From: Alphaproteobacteria bacterium
Lineage (GTDB): Bacteria; Pseudomonadota; Alphaproteobacteria; Rickettsiales; SXRF01
Direction: 5' to 3'
NCBI GenBank assembly: GCA_019243895.1
Contig: JAFATP010000048.1
Location: 1 to 9,131, forward strand
DNA: 9,131 nt
Shown: piece by piece, positions 1 through 5,836 of the stretch
Layout: each line of letters starts with the position of its first letter
How positions within the stretch are numbered: the stretch's first letter is position 1
Notes under the pieces: model-generated
What the model saw: the letters and a program-made list of their open reading frames with translations, nothing else
Databases searched by the model: none
Told to the model about the DNA's origin: nothing
Translations under genes and position numbers: made by a program

Positions 1-631
1 CGGCTTCCGCCGGAAGATATTTGAATTTATCCATCCACGCGGAAATAATCTGCTCATAGCGCGTGGCTTCTTCGGCGTCCGAGCGCGTGCTGTTGCCTAG
101 CGGCGAACCGGCGCCTCTGGCGGCGCCCGGCACGGCGCGGTAATCGAAGCTGGGCTGCTGACGCACGAATTGCTGCGCCGCCTGTGCCAGCGCCGCCGCC
201 AATGCCGAATTATCTTCAATCTTCTTAGCGGCATCCGCCTGCGCCGTTTGTTCCGTCGGGGGCGTCGGTTGCGGTCTTTCAGCCTCCTGCGCGGACGGCG
301 CCGGGAGGCGCGGCTGCGAGATGGCTTTTTTTATCATTTTCCACACCGCCGTGCTGGGCTTGGCAGGCACCGCAGGTGCGGCATTATCCATCTGATGCGA
401 GAGCTCCTGCTCCACACTCAAACTGGTCACCTCGTTTTCCCCCGATGGGAGGTCAGGGATATTTTCGATGTCTCCCAGCTTCAGGTTCAGTACACGCACG
501 GGAATTTCCGCCACCTGCGCGGCGGGAATCATCTGCCACGCGGTGAACAGCAGCAAGTGCACCAGCAGCGCAATGGCAATGGCGGCGGCGAAATGGCGGT
601 CGTCCAGGTAAAACGGTTCAATGCGCTGCAT
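1..631 (-). CDS. tonB: TonB-family energy transducer, C-terminus cut by window edge
   Basis: Reading from the ATG at 629-631 the frame stays open to the window edge (about 210 residues seen). There is a short cytoplasmic N-terminus, then one membrane anchor (about residues 14-34, AIAIALLVHLLLF), with a His inside the helix (H25), as in the TonB transmembrane motif. A long Pro/Ala/Gln-rich periplasmic linker follows. The last residues seen, YEQIISAWMDKFKYLPAEA, resemble the start of a TonB C-terminal domain (Y..I..W..K.KYLP). The start overlaps the last 14 nt of the upstream exbD and has no strong ribosome site, so translational coupling is likely. By family, it would span the periplasm and pass energy from ExbBD to an outer-membrane receptor. 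The C-terminal receptor-contacting domain lies outside the window. A TolA-like role is a weaker alternative. Confidence 0.8.
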   Translation of the reverse strand, partial: MQRIEPFYLDDRHFAAAIAIALLVHLLLFTAWQMIPAAQVAEIPVRVLNLKLGDIENIPDLPSGENEVTSLSVEQELSHQMDNAAPAVPAKPSTAVWKMIKKAISQPRLPAPSAQEAERPQPTPPTEQTAQADAAKKIEDNSALAAALAQAAQQFVRQQPSFDYRAVPGAARGAGSPLGNSTRSDAEEATRYEQIISAWMDKFKYLPAEA

Positions 632-1034
632 CGGCTTTATCCGATTGCGTTGCGACCGACAGGTTGCGGGCGCCGGCGCGCTTCAGCTGGTCCATCACCG
701 CGATCATGCGCACCGCCGGAATATTCTCATCCGCCTTCAAGGTGATGACCTTGTTGGGATTGGCTTCGATCTGCTCCGCCACGCGCTTTTCCAGCTGCTC
801 CGGCGTAACCAGCTCGTCATCCAGCACCAGTTCCTCATGCGTGCCCATGAGGATCACCATATGCCCTTCGTCCACCAGCTTGCCGGAGGCAGCGTGTGGC
901 GGCGTCACCGGCAGGAGCTCGAACTTCTCAATGGTTCCCGCCACCATGAAGAAAATGAGCAGGAACATGGCGACGTCGATCAGCGGGATCAACCCTATTT
1001 CACGGCGCCGGGTTCGAGTGCGGGCGAATTCCAT
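618..1034 (-). CDS. exbD: ExbD/TolR-family proton-channel subunit, second copy
   Basis: A 138-residue protein from the ATG at 1032-1034. A longer in-frame reading to 1124 exists, but its first 30 residues are Pro/Arg-rich and run back into the upstream gene. The chosen start gives the standard ExbD layout: a charged N-terminus (MEFARTRTRRREIG), one membrane helix with the conserved Asp in LIPLIDVAMFLLIFFM (D20), then a periplasmic domain ending LSVATQSDKADAAH. D20 corresponds to the proton-binding Asp of ExbD/TolR. Only 1 nt separates its start from the stop of the preceding exbD, and there is no clear Shine-Dalgarno, so it is probably translated by coupling. With ExbB it would form the inner-membrane motor for the adjacent TonB. 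Confidence 0.88.
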   Translation of the reverse strand: MEFARTRTRRREIGLIPLIDVAMFLLIFFMVAGTIEKFELLPVTPPHAASGKLVDEGHMVILMGTHEELVLDDELVTPEQLEKRVAEQIEANPNKVITLKADENIPAVRMIAVMDQLKRAGARNLSVATQSDKADAAH

Positions 1035-1035
1035 G

Positions 1036-1518
1036 TTATAAAGCCGGGGGCGGGGGCGTGGCGGTGGAAGGCGCGGGCATTTCCACGCCGGGGTTTTCCG
1101 TGGCAGGTTGTCCCGGTTTGTCATGCCATGCCTTGATATAAACGCTTTTGCCGCCGCTCAGATACACCATGTCCATGATGGTCACCATCGTTTGCAGCGT
1201 CACCCGGTCCGCCGCCAGGATAACGATGCGTTGATCCGGGTTGGCGGAAAACAGGGTTTTCAGCGTGCTGCCGAGCTCCCGCGGGTCCACGGTGCGCTTG
1301 CCGAAGGAGATGGTGCCGTCATTGCGTAGCACGATATGCCCGAAATTGGCGTCCACCTTATGTGCAGGGGCGCCGGAGGAAGGGAGCAGCAGCTCCATGG
1401 ACTCGATTTTCATGAAACTGGTGGTGAGCATGAAGAAGACGATGAGAATAAAGGTGACGTCGATCATCGGGATCAACGGCAGCGAGCGAATCGGCTTCGT
1501 GGTTCGGGGAAAATCCAT
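1036..1518 (-). CDS. exbD: ExbD/TolR-family proton-channel subunit, first copy
   Basis: A 160-residue single-pass inner-membrane protein. Its N-terminus MDFPRTTKPIRSLPLIP leads into a membrane helix (about 16-35) with the conserved Asp in IPMIDVTFILIVFF (D20). A periplasmic ExbD fold follows (HIVLRNDGTISFG...ILAADRVTLQTMVTIMDMVYLSGGKSVYI). The C-terminus carries a Pro-rich tail (about 138-160) that the second copy lacks. It begins 24 nt after the exbB stop with a weak ribosome site (GGGAT). The two exbD copies differ clearly in their periplasmic parts while both keep D20, so both look functional. It would form the ExbB pentamer/ExbD dimer motor. TolR is the alternative name, but the TonB-like neighbour favours ExbD. 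Confidence 0.88.
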   Translation of the reverse strand: MDFPRTTKPIRSLPLIPMIDVTFILIVFFMLTTSFMKIESMELLLPSSGAPAHKVDANFGHIVLRNDGTISFGKRTVDPRELGSTLKTLFSANPDQRIVILAADRVTLQTMVTIMDMVYLSGGKSVYIKAWHDKPGQPATENPGVEMPAPSTATPPPPAL

Positions 1519-1542
1519 GAGCTATCCCGCAACCCTGGGCAT

Positions 1543-2319
1543 TCACATCTTGCTGTAATTCGGCTTCAGCATCTGCAGCGTTTCCTGCTGCTGGGGCGCG
1601 CTGCGCCGGGGTTCCACCAGCGCGGCCTGCGCCGCTTCCGCCTTGCGCTGCATTTCCAGCCGCTTCGCCTCCTCGATGGCGCGCAGGCGTTCATTACGGC
1701 GAAACTCGTCCTCCAGCGCCAGGATTTGCACCGAGACGTCTTTCATGGTGGCGCGCACCTTTTCGATGATGCCGTCAAAAATATAATGCGCCGCCAGCGC
1801 CGGAATCGCCACGCTCAAGCCGCCGGCGGTGGTAAGCAGCGCTTCCCAGATGCCGCCAGCCAGCATGCTGGGGTCTACGCGCGTTCCGGCTTGGCCCAGC
1901 CGCGAGAAGGAGTCGATCAATCCGATCACCGTTCCCAGCAGGCCCATCAGCGGCGCGATTTGCGCCGTCATCTCCAGCCCGCGCAGGTGCGACTCCAGGT
2001 AATGAATGTCGGCGGAGCCGACGCGCAGGATTTCCGCCTCGCGGCTCTTGGAGGACATGTCGCGGTTGGCCACGCATTCAAAGGTGACGCGCATGATGCG
2101 CGCGATGGGCCCTGGAATGCTAGAGAGGCGCTGCGTGGCATGCACGCGGTCGCCCTGCTTGATTTCGGAAAGCACTTCGTCAATGAAGCTGCGGTCAAAC
2201 ACATTGGCATTGGCGAACTGCCACAGCTTGAATAGAATCACCGCAAGTGCGTAAATGGAGAGCACGATCAGCGCGCCCATCATGATGCCGCCTTTTTGCA
2301 GCAGGTGTAAATCCGGCAT
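1543..2319 (-). CDS. exbB: ExbB/TolQ/MotA-family proton channel protein
   Basis: A 258-residue protein with the family's three membrane helices: TM1 about 14-32 (GALIVLSIYALAVILFKLW), TM2 about 120-138 (QIAPLMGLLGTVIGLIDSF) and TM3 about 155-181. The GLLGTVIG and ALLTTAGGLSVAIPA motifs line the proton path in ExbB/TolQ. The ATG at 2319 is preceded by AAGGGA at a good distance and keeps the usual N-terminal QKGG, so it is preferred over the internal MM at residues 13-14. The C-terminus is long: residues 203-235 are rich in Glu, Arg and Ala (RRNERLRAIEEAKRLEMQRK) and probably coiled-coil, followed by a Gln-rich end. It is first in an exbB-exbD-exbD-tonB operon. Its start lies 47 nt from that of the divergent glycosyltransferase, so both promoters must fit in a very short space. 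Confidence 0.92.
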   Translation of the reverse strand: MPDLHLLQKGGIMMGALIVLSIYALAVILFKLWQFANANVFDRSFIDEVLSEIKQGDRVHATQRLSSIPGPIARIMRVTFECVANRDMSSKSREAEILRVGSADIHYLESHLRGLEMTAQIAPLMGLLGTVIGLIDSFSRLGQAGTRVDPSMLAGGIWEALLTTAGGLSVAIPALAAHYIFDGIIEKVRATMKDVSVQILALEDEFRRNERLRAIEEAKRLEMQRKAEAAQAALVEPRRSAPQQQETLQMLKPNYSKM

Positions 2320-2366
2320 AGGTGTCCCTTATTGTATTACCAGATGTTTTATGTCACGGTGCGCCG

Positions 2367-3311
2367 ATGGATACAACCCTAAATCGCACCCCTTTGCTCT
2401 CGCTGGTAACCCCGATGTATAACGAGGAGCAGGGGATGGAGGCCTTCTTCCGCAGCACCGTTTCGGTGCTCGAAACGATCACGGATCGATGGGAAATCAT
2501 CTGCGTGGATGACGGGAGCAGGGATGCGACGCTGCCGATGCTACGGCATCGGCATGCGGAAGAACCGCGCATCCGTTACCTTTCGCTTTCGCGCAATTTC
2601 GGCAAGGAGGCTGCGCTCACGGCAGGGCTGGATTATGCGGCGGGCGACGCCGTTATTCCCATTGACGCGGATCTGCAGGATCCGCCGGAGCTTATCGCCA
2701 TGATGGTGCAGGAGTGGCGCAAGGGATTTAAAGTGGTGTTAGCCACGCGCCGTCGCCGCACCGGGGAGGGCTGGTTCAAGCGCTTAAGCGCCAAAGGTTT
2801 TTATCGGCTGATTTCGCGGGTCGCCACCGTCCCCATTCCCGAAAATACCGGGGATTTCCGGCTGTTGGACCGGCAGGTGGTGGAGGTGATCCGCCGCCTG
2901 CCGGAGCGCACCCGGTTTATGAAGGGACTGTTTGCCTGGGCGGGGTTTTCCACCACCCGGCTTTATTATGATCGCCCGGCGCGGGCGGCGGGCGCAGCGA
3001 AGTATAATCTGCAGGCCATGTGGCGGCATGCGAAGGACGGAATTTTTTCGTTCACCACTCTGCCGCTGCGCATTAGCGCTTACCTGGGGGCGATCATCTC
3101 CATGGGCGCGATTGCCTATGCCGGATATATCATCCTGCGCACCCTGGTGCGGGGGGCGGATTTGCCGGGCTATGCGTCGCTTATTACGGCGGTGCTCTTC
3201 ATGGGCGGCATCCAGCTGGTGTCGCTCGGCATTATCGGGGAATATATCGGCCGCATTTACCGCGAAACCAAACAGCGGCCGATCTACGTCCTTAAAGAAC
3301 AGTCCCTCTGA
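2367..3311 (+). CDS. GT2 glycosyltransferase, GtrB/DPM1-like, with two C-terminal membrane helices
   Basis: A 314-residue GT-A family 2 enzyme. Visible motifs are LVTPMYNE near the N-terminus, VDDGS (47-51) for nucleotide-sugar binding, and DADLQDPPE (100-108) with the metal-binding DxD. Also present are NTGDFRLLDR (160-169) and RTRFMKGLFAW (181-191), both characteristic of bactoprenol glucosyl/mannosyl transferases. Two membrane helices (about 238-260 and 272-294) end in GEYIGRIYRETKQRPIYVL, the usual GtrB/YfdH tail. It probably moves a sugar from a nucleotide donor to undecaprenyl phosphate at the inner membrane. The in-frame ATG at 2322 lies only 3 nt from the exbB start, and its extra 15 residues do not match the family. 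M at 2367 puts the conserved core at the normal distance. No flippase (GtrA) partner is seen. The gene ends 22 nt before the convergent csgG stop, with no terminator between them. Confidence 0.9.
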   Translation: MDTTLNRTPLLSLVTPMYNEEQGMEAFFRSTVSVLETITDRWEIICVDDGSRDATLPMLRHRHAEEPRIRYLSLSRNFGKEAALTAGLDYAAGDAVIPIDADLQDPPELIAMMVQEWRKGFKVVLATRRRRTGEGWFKRLSAKGFYRLISRVATVPIPENTGDFRLLDRQVVEVIRRLPERTRFMKGLFAWAGFSTTRLYYDRPARAAGAAKYNLQAMWRHAKDGIFSFTTLPLRISAYLGAIISMGAIAYAGYIILRTLVRGADLPGYASLITAVLFMGGIQLVSLGIIGEYIGRIYRETKQRPIYVLKEQSL

Positions 3312-3333
3312 CCTCAGCCACTGGGCGGAAGCG

Positions 3334-4767
3334 CTATTGCTGCGGCTGCAGGCCCTTGCAATGGCCCGTATCATCCAGTTCGCATCCCGGCTGCGTATGG
3401 CGGTTGGCGTAACGCGAGTCATCCAGGTATTTGATGAGGGCGTTGGGATCCGAGGTGCGCGACACCGCGGGCGCCGGCTGGCTGGCGGGCGATACCGGCG
3501 TTTCCGGTTCGGGCAGCGGCTCCTTTGGCAGCGCCTGCGCTGGCAGTTCCGGCTGCATCGGCTGCATGGTGCTCTGAGTAGTCTCCTGCGCGCCGCGTAC
3601 GGATGAGGAGTAAGACGGCGCGTTAGACATGCGGTGATCCGGCTGCGCCAGAGGAACTTCCGCAGGCTGCGGCGGCGGCGGCGAGATCACTGGCGTTGCC
3701 GGCGGCGGCGCCGAGGGCGCGGCCATCGGAGCGGCCATGACGGGGGCGGCGCGGTTCTGCGGCGAGCTCATGGCAGGCGCTGGCACGGCGGCAGGGGCAG
3801 GCGGAGGCATGAGCGGCCCTTCGCGTCGCCGCAGCTGCTCCGGCGTCAGCTCGCCGTCATCGGCTTTACGCTCCAGGTAAGCATGAATGGCCTGGTTGCT
3901 GGCGTTCGGGTCGGCGAAATTCCAGATGCCTTGAATGGCGCCTTCCATGATCATGCTGTAAACAGCCGTTTCCATGGCCTCACGCACCGCGAGGTTCACC
4001 GGCTCGTTGAGCGTGATTCCGGTTTCCGCCTGCAGGATGCGGTCGATCATCAGGTACTTAAAGACATTGGCCTGCACCTGCATCGAATAAATGGTCTTGG
4101 AGCTGGTGGTGGAAAGCATCACCTCGCCGGAGCGCACGTTTACCAGGCGTAGATAGACGTTCACGGTGTCACTGTTATATTGGCTCAAGCCGCCCACGCC
4201 GAAATAGCTGGCCGCCAGACCGCCGGTGACGGTGTTGGAATCATAGCCGACGATGCCGCCCTCGATGATGAAGGCAGCGGAGTAAAGCGGCGGCACATCG
4301 GGCAGCGACCTGCCGTCGGCGAAGCGGTATTGCTCGCGCATGGCGCGAATGATCTGGCGCTCTTGCAGGATATTTTTCAAGCCGCCGCGCTCGATCACGG
4401 TGAACCAGCGCTTGTTGCCGGCGGCGATCAGGGCGTTATTCAAAATGGCCAGCCCGCCCTTGGTGACGGCGCTGGAGTAATCGGTGATCTTGTCATTCGG
4501 CTTGAACTGGCCGGTCTGGTCGTCGAAGTTATAAACGGCGACGGGGATGCGGTTCGGCGGCGCCGGCAACGCATAAAGCAGCTCGGAACCGTGGGTGGTT
4601 TCGGTGACTTTGGCGTCCTTGGCCAGCGGTCCGCCGGTAAACACATCCTGCTGCGAGCATCCGCTCAGCAGGGCGGCTCCCAAAACCACGCCGAATGCCA
4701 GCCGGGCGGGAAGCGACGGTGTGGAAAAAAAGCACTGGGAGATAAGGCTACGGCGCATAAAAGTCAT
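3334..4767 (-). CDS. csgG: CsgG-family curli secretion channel lipoprotein with long proline-rich C-terminal extension
   Basis: A 477-residue protein with a lipoprotein signal ending LLSGC (C37), so it should be an outer-membrane lipoprotein. Residues about 63-290 follow E. coli CsgG closely: VAVYNFDDQTGQFKP, RGGLKNILQERQIIRA, IIEGGIVGYDSNTVTGG, LRLVNVRSGEV, TSSKTIYSMQVQANVF, and a C-terminal IWNF. By family, nine copies form the pore that exports curlin subunits. Two things are odd. E. coli CsgG ends soon after this core, whereas here a tail of about 185 residues follows. It holds a Pro/Ala-rich linker (about 318-440) and a compact end (PNALIKYLDD...CELDDTGHC) with two Cys. The constriction loop is also changed (see findings). 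It starts 33 nt after csgF, with GTGAG six nt before the ATG, and is almost certainly co-transcribed with csgF. Confidence 0.93.
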   Translation of the reverse strand: MTFMRRSLISQCFFSTPSLPARLAFGVVLGAALLSGCSQQDVFTGGPLAKDAKVTETTHGSELLYALPAPPNRIPVAVYNFDDQTGQFKPNDKITDYSSAVTKGGLAILNNALIAAGNKRWFTVIERGGLKNILQERQIIRAMREQYRFADGRSLPDVPPLYSAAFIIEGGIVGYDSNTVTGGLAASYFGVGGLSQYNSDTVNVYLRLVNVRSGEVMLSTTSSKTIYSMQVQANVFKYLMIDRILQAETGITLNEPVNLAVREAMETAVYSMIMEGAIQGIWNFADPNASNQAIHAYLERKADDGELTPEQLRRREGPLMPPPAPAAVPAPAMSSPQNRAAPVMAAPMAAPSAPPPATPVISPPPPQPAEVPLAQPDHRMSNAPSYSSSVRGAQETTQSTMQPMQPELPAQALPKEPLPEPETPVSPASQPAPAVSRTSDPNALIKYLDDSRYANRHTQPGCELDDTGHCKGLQPQQ

Positions 4768-4800
4768 GAGAGGCTCACTTCCAAGCTATATGTGATGAAA

Positions 4801-5211
4801 TTAAGGGGCGGGAACGCTGATCACCGTCTGGCCATTAGTGGGATCGGTGAATGTGATTTGCACCTGGCCGCCGACGCGAATGAAGCTGATAAGGTTTCCT
4901 CCACCCAGGTTAAAAGTGCCGGAGGCGGCGGCGTTTTGTCCGAAAATATCATTATAGATCTGCGATGTGATCTGGGAGAGCAGCGCTGCTTGCACCGTCT
5001 GCGCGATATTGGCGGTGGGAGAAAGGGGGGTGTTGGAACCCGTGTTGTGCTTTTCCTGTGCTTGCGCAACGGCTTGCAGGGTGGTGCCTGCATAGGGGTT
5101 GCCTGGCTGGAATGCAGGGCTGACGGGTGCATATGTTAGTGGGCTGGCCATGCCGGGGCTGGCCATGCATGTCAGGAAACCGGCGGTAACGCTTAATAGT
5201 AAATAACGCAT
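4801..5211 (-). CDS. csgF: CsgF-family curli assembly factor
   Basis: A 136-residue exported protein. Signal peptide MRYLLLSVTAGFLTCMASPGMAS is followed by LTYAPVSPAFQPGNPYAGTTL, which matches the CsgF N-terminus (TFQFRNPNFGGNPNNG in E. coli), the part that inserts into the CsgG pore. Next come the AQAQ motif, a helix-like stretch (IAQTVQAALLSQITSQIYNDIF) and a C-terminal beta region (GGQVQITFTDPTNGQTVISVPAP) resembling CsgF [20 protein letters not shown]. An in-frame start 33 nt upstream exists, but the ATG at 5211 has a perfect AAGGAG site 5 nt before it and begins directly with the signal peptide. By family, CsgF sits at the outer face of CsgG and couples export to nucleation of fibres. 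A conserved promoter-like box lies 69 nt upstream. Confidence 0.88.
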   Translation of the reverse strand: MRYLLLSVTAGFLTCMASPGMASPLTYAPVSPAFQPGNPYAGTTLQAVAQAQEKHNTGSNTPLSPTANIAQTVQAALLSQITSQIYNDIFGQNAAASGTFNLGGGNLISFIRVGGQVQITFTDPTNGQTVISVPAP

Positions 5212-5216
5212 ATGTT

Positions 5217-5222
5217 CTCCTT
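5217..5222 (-). promoter_or_regulatory. Ribosome binding site deciding the csgF start
   Basis: AAGGAG with a 5-nt spacer to the ATG at 5211. The upstream in-frame ATG at 5244 has nothing comparable. Confidence 0.8.
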
Positions 5223-5280
5223 GAGAAGGTCCATATAGCTGCATAGCTGATTTTTTGTAAAGTGAAATAAATGTTTTAGG

Positions 5281-5310
5281 CGCTTAATTTTATAAAAAAC
5301 CGATAGTGAT
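5281..5310 (-). promoter_or_regulatory. Conserved promoter-like box upstream of csgF
   Basis: Matches the box at 7811-7840 in 24 of 30 positions. On the minus strand both read YGGTTTTTTATAWAATTA, with further matches on either side. The TATAWAAT inside looks like a -10 element. No good -35 is seen at 16-18 bp, which would fit activator-dependent transcription. It sits 69 nt before the csgF start, just after the small curlin stop. Confidence 0.6.
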
Positions 5311-5338
5311 CGTTATGCCTCACTCAAACTGATTTTTT

Positions 5339-5734
5339 TTAAGGTTGATGCGAAAGCGTATAAGGCGTTCCCGTGCGCGTGCCGAATTGATCCACCACGG
5401 CGGGAGCGGCAGGCGAAGTAGACTGCGCCGCCACATTGCCGGTGGAAATGACGTTATTGACGCGGCCGGCCTGCGTATAATCGGAGACATTATTCAGGCC
5501 CTGCTGCACGACGATAGCGCGGTTTCCATTTTGATCGGTCGCATCCTGCTGCAGCAGCATGGTTTCAGTATCTTGCTGCGAGGCAGGTTTACTCTGAATC
5601 TCCACGTAATTATCACTTTCTTGTTGACTGGCCGCGATAGTTGGAGAGTACGGGTCATAAGACGACTGGGCGGAAGCCTGTGCGCAGGAGAAAAATCCGG
5701 CCAGGGCCGCTATGGAGAGATGGTTCCATCGCAT
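5339..5734 (-). CDS. Small curlin-repeat protein, possible minor subunit or nucleator
   Basis: A 131-residue exported protein. Its signal peptide ends near CAQASA (about residue 22). A Ser/Gln-rich segment follows, then a short curlin-like block at about 70-100: GNRAIVVQQGLNN, VSDYTQAGRVNN, VISTGN. This gives the (V/I)xxQxGxxN spacing of curlin strands. Only about three such strands are present, against ten in E. coli CsgA or CsgB, and the C-terminal 30 residues have no repeat. The ATG at 5734 is chosen because AAGGAGG sits 6 nt upstream and the signal peptide starts there. An in-frame start 45 nt further up lacks both. It lies downstream of the giant curlin, separated by an intrinsic terminator, and upstream of csgF. 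A CsgB-like nucleator or fibre cap is plausible, but no CsgB-specific feature is visible, so the role is inference. Confidence 0.72.
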   Translation of the reverse strand: MRWNHLSIAALAGFFSCAQASAQSSYDPYSPTIAASQQESDNYVEIQSKPASQQDTETMLLQQDATDQNGNRAIVVQQGLNNVSDYTQAGRVNNVISTGNVAAQSTSPAAPAVVDQFGTRTGTPYTLSHQP

Positions 5735-5777
5735 AGAGCGCCTCCTTGCTGAGTAATCGCACGGCAGACGATACAAC

Positions 5778-5815
5778 AAAAAAAAAGAGCCCGCAATACT
5801 GCGGGCCCTTTTTTT
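5778..5815 (-). terminator. Strong intrinsic terminator between the two curlin genes
   Basis: On the minus strand a GC-rich hairpin (GGGCCCGCA, loop GTAT, TGCGGGCTC) is followed directly by nine T residues and preceded by an A-run that can lengthen the stem. The only imperfect pair is a G-U wobble in the minus-strand RNA. The plus-strand RNA would have an A-C mismatch at that place, so it is best suited to the minus direction. It starts about 20 nt after the giant curlin stop and ends 44 nt before the small curlin start. Confidence 0.9.
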
Positions 5816-5836
5816 AATAAAAGAAGCGGATGGAAA

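Noticed and set aside
1336..2235. Plus-strand open frame of 299 codons opposite exbD/exbB
   Set aside because: It is an antisense shadow rich in Arg, His and Gln. The minus strand carries clear exbD and exbB motifs.
2320..2366. Promoters in the exbB/glycosyltransferase divergent gap
   Set aside because: A TACAAT-like -10 is visible for exbB, but its GTGACA partner is only 15 bp away. The signal is too weak to annotate.
4180..5139. Plus-strand open frame of 319 codons across csgG and csgF
   Set aside because: It runs over two well-supported minus-strand genes and the gap between them, and its product resembles no family.
5287..5305. Possible terminator for the small curlin (CGAT-cact-ATCG then a T-run)
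   Set aside because: The stem is only 4 bp and AT-rich, and it overlaps the conserved promoter-like box, whose other copy has the T-run but no hairpin. The T-run is better explained by the box.
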